DNA of 64,000 bases from Paenibacillus tundrae (GTDB lineage Bacteria; Bacillota; Bacilli; Paenibacillales; Paenibacillaceae), in assembly GCF_030812775.1 (NCBI RefSeq), contig NZ_JAUSTI010000004.1, positions 248,001 through 312,000 of the forward strand, read 5' to 3'. The notes under the pieces are model-generated. The model was given only the letters and a program-made list of their open reading frames with translations, was not told where the DNA came from and made no database searches. Within the stretch, counting starts at the first letter, position 1. Each line of letters opens with the position of its first letter. The translations under genes were made by a program, and so were the position numbers. This document shows, one piece after another, positions 43,017 to 51,126 of this stretch.

Positions 43017-43138
43017 GTGGCAGACCTCCATCGTTATGTTTGGTATCAGGTAACTTGAATTGTTGTATCTCAAGTGAACTGTAAGTTATTGAGATAATTC
43101 GATTATAAACAGTCTAAAATCGATTGGCTTCTTCATTA

Positions 43139-44011
43139 TCACCTTTTTGAATGTAGCTTGGAGGGAGAGACATGGAATCTGCGAGTAAACAACGAGCTGA
43201 ACGATCCAAGGCTTTCGAATCCCACTTCATAACATATATCTGTAATGGACTTATCTGTACCCAGTAGAATCTGTTTAGCTGCCTGAAGTCGAAGTTCGGT
43301 CAGATAACGATGGGGTGAGGTGTGAAATAGCTTTTTGTAATTCCGCAAAAAATGGTTAACTGACAAATGTGCAATTGCTGCAGTCTCTGCAAGTGTTATC
43401 GGTTGGTAAAAATAGGCGGACATATATTCATGTCCAAGGTACACGCGTCGGTATATTTCCTCTCTGGTTGAACGTTTTACATAACCTAGCTCGTCCATCT
43501 CTAGCTTAACGTCTCGGTGTACGCCCAGCATATGAACGGCAAGTCGATGTAATAATTCATCTTTCTCCCAGGAATCAACAGCATCTTGATTAACTAAATG
43601 GCGAAAATGATCTAAGAAGGCACCAAGCTGGTTGCCCATTGGATAAGTTCGTTCGATCCATTCAATTGCACCAAGGGGAGAAGACTTACAGGGCTCTTCT
43701 AGCAAGTAGAGATCGCTACCCTGCAGACTTCGATGAATATCCTCTACAAAACCATGTGGGAAGAAGATACAGAAGGATTCTACTGGCACAGATGAATCGA
43801 TGTGCAAGCTGTATTCTTGACCCTCATTCAGAAGCAGGTAGTTGCTCTCATCAACGGCAAAATGCCCACGTCCAGCCTCGTAAAGACAGCGCCCGTTACG
43901 AAATGTTTTGAGAGACAATAATCCAGAACCCTTCCAGTCGAACTGAGGGCGTGCCTCATGCAAAATGTGGGGTGTGGTTGAAGTTGGAGATGTACGATTC
44001 TCTGGTATAAT
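43139..44011 (-). CDS. AraC-family transcriptional regulator (probable ATT start)
   Basis: A regulator whose C-terminal 100 residues hold the two helix-turn-helix motifs of AraC/XylS proteins (ITLAETAAIAHLSVNHFLRNYKK and ITDICYEVGFESLGSFSSLFTRR). An N-terminal cupin-like sensor domain precedes them (LLNEGQEYSLHID). No ATG/GTG/TTG lies near the ribosome site. GGAGGT (44022-44017) is followed 5 nt later by ATT at 44011, and the first conventional in-frame start is a TTG at 43963 with no site. The GGAGGT lies just after the stop of the GNAT-Nudix gene, so the genes are coupled. The effector is unknown. Confidence 0.85.
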   Translation of the reverse strand: MIPENRTSPTSTTPHILHEARPQFDWKGSGLLSLKTFRNGRCLYEAGRGHFAVDESNYLLLNEGQEYSLHIDSSVPVESFCIFFPHGFVEDIHRSLQGSDLYLLEEPCKSSPLGAIEWIERTYPMGNQLGAFLDHFRHLVNQDAVDSWEKDELLHRLAVHMLGVHRDVKLEMDELGYVKRSTREEIYRRVYLGHEYMSAYFYQPITLAETAAIAHLSVNHFLRNYKKLFHTSPHRYLTELRLQAAKQILLGTDKSITDICYEVGFESLGSFSSLFTRRFHVSPSKLHSKR

Positions 44012-44024
44012 TGCAGACCTCCAA

Positions 44025-45134
44025 TCATTCTCCGAAATACATTTTCTTCACAGCATCAAGACCAGGAACAGCGAAGCAAGCGAGTGGAGATGGTAGATCA
44101 TCCAGCGGGAACCATCCGATCTCACCGATGGCTCCGCCTTCTTCAAGATTCCGAGCGATACCCCCAATAATCCGTGTGGAGTAGAGAAGAGAAATCCAAT
44201 GCTCCTGCTGGTCAGGCTGAATCGTCTCTGCTGTACAGAGCAATCGGTCGATGGTGATATCTAGATTGACTTCTTCCTTGATCTCCCGAATAACTGCTGT
44301 TTCAGCAGACTCGTAAGGGTCGATTTTACCTCCGGGTATGCTCCAGGTGAATTGCTCTGGTTCACGGTTGCGCCAGACCAGTAGTACTTCTCTGCGATCG
44401 TTAACAATGACCGCGCCTACGCCAATGCGAGGTTGAACAGTGGTGTTCTCACTCGTCGTGGGCAGGGGCTCAGATGCATCACCAGAAGTAGAAGCAGAGA
44501 CTGCGGCAGCGCGTTGAAATGGTTTTATGTTAACAGACGTTTCGTTTGAGACATTCGCACGAGTAGATTGAAAAGATAGAGGCAGTTCGGTCTGCTTCGA
44601 CCATTCCTCCGCAAGGATACTCATAGAAATGAGGTCATAGTGCCTCCCATCTCGTAAGACGGCTGAGCGCTGACGTCCTTCTACCTGAAACCCAGCTTTT
44701 AGGTACGCCTGCATCGCAGTCTCGTTATATTCAATCACTTCCAGTGCAATTCGGTTCAAATTCAATTCATGAAATCCATAGCGCATAATCAGGGCAAGCG
44801 CATCACTACCGTAGCCTTTACCACGATCCTTTTCATCCCCAATAGCAATGGCCAGACGCGCGGAGCGGTTATTCCATTCGATCCGGTAGAGAGCGGTGAA
44901 GCCGATATATCGATTGTCCTCTAGTGTACGTAAGGAAAACTCAAATCCATTATCTCTGCGGACAGAAGACGAACCTGTTTCATCCGGCGTTAGCGGCACT
45001 GCAATGTCCGTATCTAGATTACGTAGATATCCATAATCGTCCGTAAAACGGGATAATCGCATACAATCTTCCGGGCAGGGTGCTGCAAGTCGAACCTTGG
45101 AGCCTTGAAAATGATTGAAATGAAGTGGAGCCAT
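44025..45134 (-). CDS. GNAT acetyltransferase-Nudix hydrolase fusion
   Basis: A two-domain protein of 369 residues. Residues 1-185 are a RimJ/RimL-type GNAT domain (IGFTALYRIEWNNRSARLAIAIG, DRGKGYGSDALALIMRYGF, LEVIEYNETAMQAYLKAGFQ). A polar Ser/Thr linker (about 190-240) leads to a Nudix domain at about 235-369. Its Nudix box G-x5-E-x7-RE-x2-EE is complete in GGKIDPYESAETAVIREIKEEV. RimJ-type enzymes acetylate N-terminal or small amines, and Nudix enzymes cleave nucleoside-diphosphate derivatives. The joint substrate, if any, is unknown. AAAAGAGGTG precedes the ATG. It is coupled to the AraC gene. Confidence 0.9.
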   Translation of the reverse strand: MAPLHFNHFQGSKVRLAAPCPEDCMRLSRFTDDYGYLRNLDTDIAVPLTPDETGSSSVRRDNGFEFSLRTLEDNRYIGFTALYRIEWNNRSARLAIAIGDEKDRGKGYGSDALALIMRYGFHELNLNRIALEVIEYNETAMQAYLKAGFQVEGRQRSAVLRDGRHYDLISMSILAEEWSKQTELPLSFQSTRANVSNETSVNIKPFQRAAAVSASTSGDASEPLPTTSENTTVQPRIGVGAVIVNDRREVLLVWRNREPEQFTWSIPGGKIDPYESAETAVIREIKEEVNLDITIDRLLCTAETIQPDQQEHWISLLYSTRIIGGIARNLEEGGAIGEIGWFPLDDLPSPLACFAVPGLDAVKKMYFGE

Positions 45135-45296
45135 GTTGCACCTCTTTTATCGATATGAAATCGTTCATTAGATATCATTATACTACGAATGAGCCCAGAT
45201 CCGAAAAAGGGATATCTGATTCACAGAATTCAATCTAATACTGCGTTCATGTTGCGATGATGTGCTTGTTTGCGGTTATGTATTTACAATATCAAT

Positions 45297-45319
45297 AAAA
45301 AAAGCAGCCTACAGGCTGC
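45297..45319 (-). terminator. Intrinsic terminator after flgB
   Basis: GCAGCC and GGCTGC pair around TACA (45304-45319). On the minus strand the stem is followed by TTTTTTT, 11 nt beyond the flgB stop. Confidence 0.88.
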
Positions 45320-45330
45320 AGAGTCATGCA

Positions 45331-45738
45331 TTATTTAAGATCATTTAGAAGATTCTTTATCTTTTTGTAGTGTCCACTTACTCGATCGACCATGTAATTG
45401 TACATCAACTGATTCTCCGCAAGGTTCGACATTTCCTTGTCAATGTCAACGTTATTGCCGTTGTTGTTCATCGTTGTGTTGTTGTTCTCTACAATGCGGT
45501 AGGGCACGACTGGGCCAGGAGTACTCACTGGAAAATGTTTCGGATGAGTCCGGTGTAAATTCAAATGATCTGTGTTACCTTGCTCAACGATGCGTCTAAG
45601 CTCTTCTTGGAACTCTACGGACTTCTTCTTATAATTCGGTGTGTCCGCATTGGCAATGTTGTGAGCAGTTACATTATGCCGGGCGGTGAATACTTGTAAC
45701 AGCGATTCGTTACGCTTGGAAGTGTTCGTTTCGATCAC
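45331..45738 (-). CDS. flgB: FlgB-like flagellar basal-body rod protein (orphan)
   Basis: A 135-residue rod protein. The family signature near the N-terminus is NVTAHNIANADTPNYKKKSVEFQEEL, and the C-terminal coiled region ends LAENQLMYNYMVDRVSGHYKKIKNLL. The middle has an Asn-rich stretch (ENNNTTMNNNGNNVDID) where FlgB proteins have a flexible loop with the D/E-x-E motif. The start is a GTG with AAGGAG upstream. FlgB normally opens the fla/che operon with flgC and fliE; here it stands alone with its own terminator, so it is probably a second copy or a relocated gene. Confidence 0.88.
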   Translation of the reverse strand: MIETNTSKRNESLLQVFTARHNVTAHNIANADTPNYKKKSVEFQEELRRIVEQGNTDHLNLHRTHPKHFPVSTPGPVVPYRIVENNNTTMNNNGNNVDIDKEMSNLAENQLMYNYMVDRVSGHYKKIKNLLNDLK

Positions 45739-45815
45739 GGCTCATTCTCCTTCACTGCAAAGTAATACCGTTACTCCTATAATAAGAAAATATGTTGCAT
45801 CATGTCAACAAATGA

Positions 45816-45882
45816 CGAAAAGACAAGCGTATGCCGAAGGCTTTCACGAAGTGAAGAACCTTACTGGCATTATTGCTTGTCT
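45816..45882 (-). terminator. Long hairpin terminator downstream of speD
   Basis: AGACAAGC (45821-45828) and GCTTGTCT (45875-45882) close a branched-looking extended hairpin with further pairing of ATGCC/GGCAT, AAGG/CCTT and TTCAC/GTGAA around TTCG-like ends. On the minus strand it is followed by TTTTCG. It lies 150 nt after the speD stop. Confidence 0.7.
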
Positions 45883-46031
45883 GTAGATACTACTTTTAAC
45901 ATGGATTAACTAGTTACATAGAATGTTACCGCAACGTTGCTGGGATGTTGTATTTTCGCACCGTGTGCAGTCCCAACACGCAGGCATTGTCTCGCCTTAT
46001 GACAAAGGTGTCAGTCACCTTCTAAGGTCAG

Positions 46032-46850
46032 TCATGGAGTAGGACGGTTAATGTTTTTGCCGTAATAGATCTCGTCCATCTCCAGCTTCAGCCACTCTGT
46101 AATTTCATGTTGTTCTGCCTTGCTTAGCTTATCCTTGGTGTACCCAAAGAGATAATTATCCAGATCGAACTCCCTCAGCTTACACTTGGTATGAAAAATA
46201 TTCTCCTGATAGACGTTCACATCAATCATATCAAAGCTGCTCTTGATCTCATCCGGAATGTAGTTCTGGATAGAACCAATCTCATGGTCGATGAACAGCT
46301 TACGTCCACTTGTATCACGTGTAAATCCACGCACACGGTAATCCATCGTCATAATGTCCGTATCGAAGGAATGAATGAGGTAGTTCAGCGCTTTGAGGGG
46401 CGAGATTTCCCCGCAAGTGGACACGTCTATATCGGCACGGAACGTACTAATTCCTTCGCTTGGATGAAATTCCGGGTACGTATGCACCGTAATATGGCTT
46501 TTATCCAGCTGCATCACAACGTTATCGGGCAACGGTCCTGGGGATTCGTCGAAGGACTCCTCTGGAATTTCAACAATTGGCCCCTCGGATACGAGCATCG
46601 TTACGCTAGCGCCTTGTGGGACGTAATCCTGCTGTGCCACATTCAGGACGTGCGCACCAATAATGTCAGATACATTTCTGAGAATTTTACTTAATCGTGC
46701 CGCATTATATTGTTCATCAATATATTCAATATAAGCCTCACGTTCATCTTTGGTTTTGGTGTAACAGATATCGTACATGTTAAAGCTCAGCGATTTGGTC
46801 AGGTTGTTGAATCCGTGCAGTTGAATGCGCTGCTCGGGAGTTAATGTCAT
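46032..46850 (-). CDS. speD: S-adenosylmethionine decarboxylase proenzyme (class 1A-like)
   Basis: A 272-residue AdoMet decarboxylase, close in length and layout to the E. coli-type enzyme rather than the 125-residue Bacillus-type SpeH. Self-cleavage at the Ser in [13 protein letters not shown] (near residue 113) makes the pyruvoyl group. [23 protein letters not shown] follows. It supplies decarboxylated AdoMet for spermidine. AAAGGGGA lies 8 nt before the ATG. No speE is adjacent. It is monocistronic with the long hairpin at 45816-45882. Confidence 0.93.
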   Translation of the reverse strand: MTLTPEQRIQLHGFNNLTKSLSFNMYDICYTKTKDEREAYIEYIDEQYNAARLSKILRNVSDIIGAHVLNVAQQDYVPQGASVTMLVSEGPIVEIPEESFDESPGPLPDNVVMQLDKSHITVHTYPEFHPSEGISTFRADIDVSTCGEISPLKALNYLIHSFDTDIMTMDYRVRGFTRDTSGRKLFIDHEIGSIQNYIPDEIKSSFDMIDVNVYQENIFHTKCKLREFDLDNYLFGYTKDKLSKAEQHEITEWLKLEMDEIYYGKNINRPTP

Positions 46851-47124
46851 GGCTGCAGTTCCCCTTTATCCATACGACATAGTAATCGCAGTTTTAATAC
46901 TACTTATACCCATATTGGTGCCAAAAAAAACATGAGTAAGTCATACGAGGCTTTTACAGCCTGGCCTGACTAAGACAGATACCTTAGTAATCCAGTTCGT
47001 TGCTTCGCATGATCTCATCCACTTTTTTTTACATTCATCCTTCTCTTTGGTAATATTAACCTTTTAATTAAACGTGACTCTTGATGGATGAGGTGAACTA
47101 TGATGAAAAGGAGGGCTATGCCAC

Positions 47125-47460
47125 ATGGAATTCAGATTTGGTGACGTTTTTATTGTTCTCCCACCAATATACATTTCGATTATCTTGATCATTATTATTT
47201 TTTTGTTAGTAAGGTGGAGCAGACAATTAGAAACAAGACGTTTCACCATTTTCTTTTACTTTTTGATCAGTACGTCTACTATAATAATTTATTCTCATGC
47301 TACAACCAATGGTCTCTTTCAGTTAAAGCTACCCATTGGATTTTTATTGATTTTATTATATCTGTCTAACAAACAAAATTACCATCCATCTAAAATGAAA
47401 GCGAGTCTATTAGGGCTCTGCGTAGCGCTATATAAGCTAATTCTTGAATATTTCGGATAG
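47125..47460 (+). CDS. Small membrane protein of unknown function (AT-rich pair, gene 1)
   Basis: A 111-residue protein with three hydrophobic segments (VFIVLPPIYISIILIIIIF near residue 6, FYFLISTSTIIIYS near 44 and LPIGFLLILLYL near 68) and a short hydrophobic C-terminus. No family is recognised. AGGAGGG lies 10 nt before the ATG at 47125. The base composition is clearly more AT-rich than that of its neighbours, as is the next gene, suggesting that the pair was acquired together. Confidence 0.65.
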   Translation: MEFRFGDVFIVLPPIYISIILIIIIFLLVRWSRQLETRRFTIFFYFLISTSTIIIYSHATTNGLFQLKLPIGFLLILLYLSNKQNYHPSKMKASLLGLCVALYKLILEYFG

Positions 47461-47494
47461 ATAGATGAATAAGGATATTTAGGAGTTGAAGGGA

Positions 47495-47812
47495 ATGTCC
47501 ATTTGGAAAAAGCAAATGATAATCTATATGGAATTCATAGGATTTTTGGTTATTGGCTTCATTGTTACAGAAAATGTTTTGAGATACATTTATGAGCGTT
47601 TCAATATTCCTTTTATGGGGAACGTATGGGTTAACTGGTTTGGGGTCTCCTATTTTTTATTTTTCCTTTACACACTCATTTGTGCGCTATGTATAAAAAA
47701 GAATGCTAATTTCTTCAGGAGACGCTTCAAATCTTTGATTTTCTGGGTGTTTCTAATGGGCTCTTTGTATGTTATTTTTGTTCCATTTGTTAAAGGAGAG
47801 AATCCGTTTTGA
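47495..47812 (+). CDS. Small membrane protein of unknown function (AT-rich pair, gene 2)
   Basis: A 105-residue protein with three or four hydrophobic segments (IYMEFIGFLVIGFIVTENVL, FGVSYFLFFLYTLICALCI, SLIFWVFLMGSLYVIFVPF). A basic cluster (KKNANFFRRRFKS) sits between the last two. No family is recognised. GGAG lies 10 nt before the ATG at 47495. It starts 34 nt after the previous small membrane gene and is followed within 20 nt by the hairpin at 47830-47869, so the two form a small unit. Confidence 0.65.
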   Translation: MSIWKKQMIIYMEFIGFLVIGFIVTENVLRYIYERFNIPFMGNVWVNWFGVSYFLFFLYTLICALCIKKNANFFRRRFKSLIFWVFLMGSLYVIFVPFVKGENPF

Positions 47813-47829
47813 ATAAAATGGTAAAAACA

Positions 47830-47873
47830 GGGCTATCCCCAGTCATTTTGATGACTTATGGGATAGCCCTTTT
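47830..47873 (+). terminator. Terminator-like hairpin repeat, copy 2
   Basis: GGGCTATCCC (47830-47839) and GGGATAGCCC (47860-47869) form the stem with an inner GTCAT/ATGAC hairpin, followed by TTTTC. The loop and inner sequence match the copy at 18294-18341, while the outer stem differs by paired substitutions that keep base pairing. Confidence 0.85.
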
Positions 47874-47894
47874 CTATATCAATACTGAAATGGT

Positions 47895-48476
47895 TCAGAA
47901 GGAAGTATCTTCGTAATGCTGTACATCATTCATTCGTTCATCCTCTGCGATGGATTGAATATCCTCCGACGTTACGCTGATGATGGTATAGTCTTCATTC
48001 TGCTGTTTCTTAATCGCCTTTTCCTTCACAAAACGTGGACTGCCTTCGCCGGCATCCTCATCGTACACAAGCAATAGGCCGTCGCTTTTGCGTAGCAGAA
48101 GATCGTCCCTCGCTGTGAACTGCCATGGGCCAACATACGGTTGCCGACTAATAGCAGCATAGTAATCAACCCCTTGCAGAATGGAGCGATAATACTCTTG
48201 CTTATCTTCTTTCCATTGTTCCTCTGGGTTCTGAAAGGCAGTAATGATCGACAATTTCAGATCGGGGAATGTCTCCTTCAGCTCCAGCACAACTTCACAG
48301 GCCCAGAGATCCACGCCATATTGCCCTGGAGTTAGCACCCATTCCAGTCCGTCCTCTACAAGCGGTGTGAGGCGAGAGGCGATGGCTTTTTTGATATAAG
48401 GAATACCTTCATGCTTCTGTCCAAAAATCTGCAGTTCATATGCCCGATAACCGGTAATCAGCAAGTTTTTCAGCAT
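47895..48476 (-). CDS. ypsA: YpsA-like SLOG-superfamily protein (DUF1273)
   Basis: A 193-residue protein with the DUF1273 signatures LLITGYRAYELQIFG at the N-terminus, EWVLTPGQYGVDLWACEVVLEL near residue 44, and ARDDLLLRKSDGLLLVYDEDAGEGSPRF near 123. The Rossmann-like SLOG fold is thought to bind a nucleotide-derived ligand. In Bacillus and Staphylococcus, YpsA influences cell division and interacts genetically with GpsB. AAAGGAG lies just before the ATG. The 20 or so C-terminal residues are acidic. Confidence 0.9.
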   Translation of the reverse strand: MLKNLLITGYRAYELQIFGQKHEGIPYIKKAIASRLTPLVEDGLEWVLTPGQYGVDLWACEVVLELKETFPDLKLSIITAFQNPEEQWKEDKQEYYRSILQGVDYYAAISRQPYVGPWQFTARDDLLLRKSDGLLLVYDEDAGEGSPRFVKEKAIKKQQNEDYTIISVTSEDIQSIAEDERMNDVQHYEDTSF

Positions 48477-48518
48477 CGGTTGCTCCTTTCAACGCGACTC
48501 CGTACCCAAGAGCTTCAG

Positions 48519-49667
48519 TTACTCCGCGGTTGCGTTATCTGCACGGAAAGGATACAGGAATTGCTTCGGAATATCGGTCTCGAATGTCATTAGCTTATCG
48601 GTTGTTGGGTGGATAAACGAGAGCACACGTGCATGGAGTCCAAGGCGTCCGAGGTCTCTCGTGCGTGCACCGTACTTTTTGTCCCCTGCAATTGGATGGC
48701 CGAGGTCTTCCATGTGCACACGTATCTGATTTTTGCGTCCTGTTTCCAATCGAACCTCAAGCAGAGAAAACTCACGGTTGGATTTGAGACGTTTGTAGTG
48801 CGTTATCGCGTGCTGTCCATCATTCGCACGTGGACTTGAGTACATTTTCAGTGTTTTGGTTTCCTTCAGCCAGGAGGAGATCGTACCTTCCTCTTTGCTC
48901 ACAGCACCTTCAACGAGAGCAACATAGACGCGATCCTGTACATTGTCTTTCCAGTTGTTTTGCAGCTTCTGTTGTACCTCTTCACTTTTGGCAAACATCA
49001 TCACACCAGATGTATCCCGGTCCAGACGATGTACGACAAATATCCGATTGTTTGGATTCGTACGGCGTACATGCTCCATCAACTGGCGGTAGGCTGTAAG
49101 GTCGTTGCTACGGTCAGCGGCGATCGATAATAGCCCAGCTTCCTTACGAATGACAATGATGTCATTATCCTCATGCAAAATGTTTACTCCGGTCATGGAA
49201 GGGGCAGCTACGGCGCCTTCTTTGCTAATGGATACGGTCTGACCCGGCGTGAGCGCCAGGTTGAACTTCGTCACGACCTTCTCATCTACGGATACCTGAC
49301 CACGACCTAGAATGGACTTCACGGCATTACGACCATCCTTCAGATGCTTCAGCAGGAACGGTAACAATTCTTCTGGCTCTGTCACTGGGTACTGGCGAGG
49401 TGGCTCTTGTTTACGATAATAGGAATTGCCAGAGCGTTTAGACGCACCTGATGATTTGGCTTTGCCAGATCTTGCTTGGTTGCCTGTTGTTGAAGACTTG
49501 GCAGCTAGTGGCTTGTTCGTGTCCGCTGTATTACGAGATGTGGATGCAGAGGATCTGGATGATTCGGCAGATGGAGCACCTGATCTCTTAGAACGTCCCG
49601 TAGAGGAGCGGTTTGATGACTTTCCTTTGGATGATGAATGGCCTGTGGAACGTTTACGTGTATTCAT
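48519..49667 (-). CDS. RluA-family RNA pseudouridine synthase with basic low-complexity N-terminus
   Basis: A 382-residue enzyme. Residues 1-95 are Ser/Arg/Lys/Gly-rich and disordered-looking. An S4-like segment (KSILGRGQVSVDEKVVTKFNLALTPGQTVSI) covers about residues 118-160. The catalytic domain has VVHRLDRDTSGVMMFAKS, with the Asp nucleophile near 216, and HQLRVH-like RKNQIRVHMEDLGHPIAGDKKYG. It isomerises uridine in rRNA or tRNA; the site is unknown. AAGGAG lies 10 nt before the ATG at 49667. The basic tail may add RNA affinity and is not part of the usual 300-residue enzyme. Confidence 0.9.
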   Translation of the reverse strand: MNTRKRSTGHSSSKGKSSNRSSTGRSKRSGAPSAESSRSSASTSRNTADTNKPLAAKSSTTGNQARSGKAKSSGASKRSGNSYYRKQEPPRQYPVTEPEELLPFLLKHLKDGRNAVKSILGRGQVSVDEKVVTKFNLALTPGQTVSISKEGAVAAPSMTGVNILHEDNDIIVIRKEAGLLSIAADRSNDLTAYRQLMEHVRRTNPNNRIFVVHRLDRDTSGVMMFAKSEEVQQKLQNNWKDNVQDRVYVALVEGAVSKEEGTISSWLKETKTLKMYSSPRANDGQHAITHYKRLKSNREFSLLEVRLETGRKNQIRVHMEDLGHPIAGDKKYGARTRDLGRLGLHARVLSFIHPTTDKLMTFETDIPKQFLYPFRADNATAE

Positions 49668-49856
49668 AAATAATAATCTCCTTCTGAACAGCCTGTACCG
49701 CTTGCGTGCATACGATCCGTTCATTTCGTTATGCAGTTCAATATACCATTAACCGGGTGTAAATAAAAATAGGTGTATAGAAACTGTTATTTATCCAATC
49801 GAACGAGAGTTGAGATTCATAGAATAGGATATCTCATTGCATTGGAGGTGTTACTC

Positions 49857-50264
49857 TTGGGTGTATTTCTCGATATGAGAACCTCAATGAACTCAGGAAG
49901 CGTAGGATCGCCTAACACATCTTTATCCTTATCACCAGAAGTGTTCGGGTCAATTGGGCTGCAGACCTTAGGTGTTGCGAATCCCATTATCACCCTGAAT
50001 GGCACGGTTGGTGTGACAGGAGAGCAAGGAGATACCTTCGTTGTTGAGTTGGTACGTGGTACAGTATATGATCCGTTCTTTGTCATCTATCGTGCCGAAG
50101 GTACGGTGGGACAGACGGGCGGCGCTGAATTTCATTCCTTTACCGCACAGGATTTGGCTGCACCACCCGCACTGGAAAGTGTGTACACTTCATTTATATC
50201 CGGGGTGTCTACCGTGGCAAGAACAGGACCAGAGATGTTCTATGGCATTGCAGCTACTAACTAG
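49857..50264 (+). CDS. Hypothetical beta-rich surface-type protein
   Basis: A 135-residue product. I do not recognise the family. It is rich in Gly, Thr, Ser and Val and reads like a jelly-roll or exosporium-type domain (ANPIITLNGTVGVTGEQGDTF, RGTVYDPFFVIYRAEGTVG). It has no Lys after the N-terminus and no signal peptide. The TTG at 49857 lies 9 nt after GGAGG; an ATG at 49875 is an alternative. It is a single gene with a strong terminator. Proteins of this style occur in Paenibacillus and Bacillus spore surfaces, but that role is inference. Confidence 0.68.
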   Translation: MGVFLDMRTSMNSGSVGSPNTSLSLSPEVFGSIGLQTLGVANPIITLNGTVGVTGEQGDTFVVELVRGTVYDPFFVIYRAEGTVGQTGGAEFHSFTAQDLAAPPALESVYTSFISGVSTVARTGPEMFYGIAATN

Positions 50265-50294
50265 CTTATCAGCAGTAGTAAAAGGTTAAAGTCA

Positions 50295-50338
50295 AAAATC
50301 CCGGCTCCAGTATCGAAGGAGTCGGGGATTTTTTTTTG
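50295..50338 (+). terminator. Intrinsic terminator after the surface-type gene
   Basis: AAATCCCGGCTCC and GGAGTCGGGGATTT pair with a G-U, followed by a T run of nine or so residues. Confidence 0.88.
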
Positions 50339-50415
50339 ACCATATTTCAACCGTATTGTTGATGTAGCAAGAGCATGAACATAGCCAGCTGTAATTCAAG
50401 AAGCAAAGAGCAAAC

Positions 50416-51126
50416 TCAGTTAGCACGGCCTTTCAGAATGATATTGCCTGCTTTGCCAAAATCAATAGCAACTTTGCCCGCTAGGGCGGCTGTGCGCTCA
50501 GCGAGAACAACGGCATTAACGCCACAGGAGAAGAGAGCGACATCGAACGTATGCTGGTTCGTGACGATCCATTGTAGCGTTTCATCGGTCTGACCACAGT
50601 TATCAAAAGGAAGTGCTGCTGCAATCTGAAGAGAATACGGCTCTTGAAGGAGTCGGTCGCGCAGCGCATCAATCTCGCGAGTCACGAGCAGTACCCGTTT
50701 ACCAGCAAGCATAGACCAGAACCGTGGCATCTGCACGAGCTCCCGATTGACGCAAGCATGGCAGGTGAGTGCCGGAGCGATACCATAGTGAGCAAATACC
50801 ATATCCGTGAGCGGGCGTTTGAGATAATCCGGTGCTTTGATCGTCATATCGCCTGGGGGCAGCACACCAACAATATTAGCTCGTTGTATTGAAGCAGCCA
50901 CGTGATCTCTGAGCTGAAGGTCGGGGAGACGAAGTCCCTTTTGTCCTAAATTGGCTTTGATCGCCCAGCGCTCTTGAAGCACCTGCTCCACAGTCCAAAC
51001 CGTTTCCTGAGACATGACAATATTCTCGCCATCGCCTACGCGAACGAGAGAAAATGGACGCTGCTCTACAAGTGCTGCTTCGAGCTGATCAAGTACACCA
51101 TCTGTCTCCAGATAAATAGCATTCAT
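50416..51126 (-). CDS. GT-D fold glycosyltransferase-like protein (DUF1792)
   Basis: A 236-residue protein. The N-terminal motif SLVRVGDGENIVMSQ (about residue 25) and the later KRVLLVTREIDALRD and DVALFSCGVNAVVLAERTAAL are typical of the GT-D/DUF1792 domain. That domain transfers glucose in streptococcal serine-rich adhesin glycosylation (GT domain of DGT1). Substrate specificity here is unknown. It is divergent from the adjacent glycan cluster, so it probably modifies the same product. GGAGG lies 12 nt before the ATG. Confidence 0.83.
   Translation of the reverse strand: MNAIYLETDGVLDQLEAALVEQRPFSLVRVGDGENIVMSQETVWTVEQVLQERWAIKANLGQKGLRLPDLQLRDHVAASIQRANIVGVLPPGDMTIKAPDYLKRPLTDMVFAHYGIAPALTCHACVNRELVQMPRFWSMLAGKRVLLVTREIDALRDRLLQEPYSLQIAAALPFDNCGQTDETLQWIVTNQHTFDVALFSCGVNAVVLAERTAALAGKVAIDFGKAGNIILKGRAN

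Noticed and set aside
46191..46694. Long plus-strand open frame inside speD
   Set aside because: It is antisense to a well-supported enzyme, has no ribosome site and shows no family resemblance.
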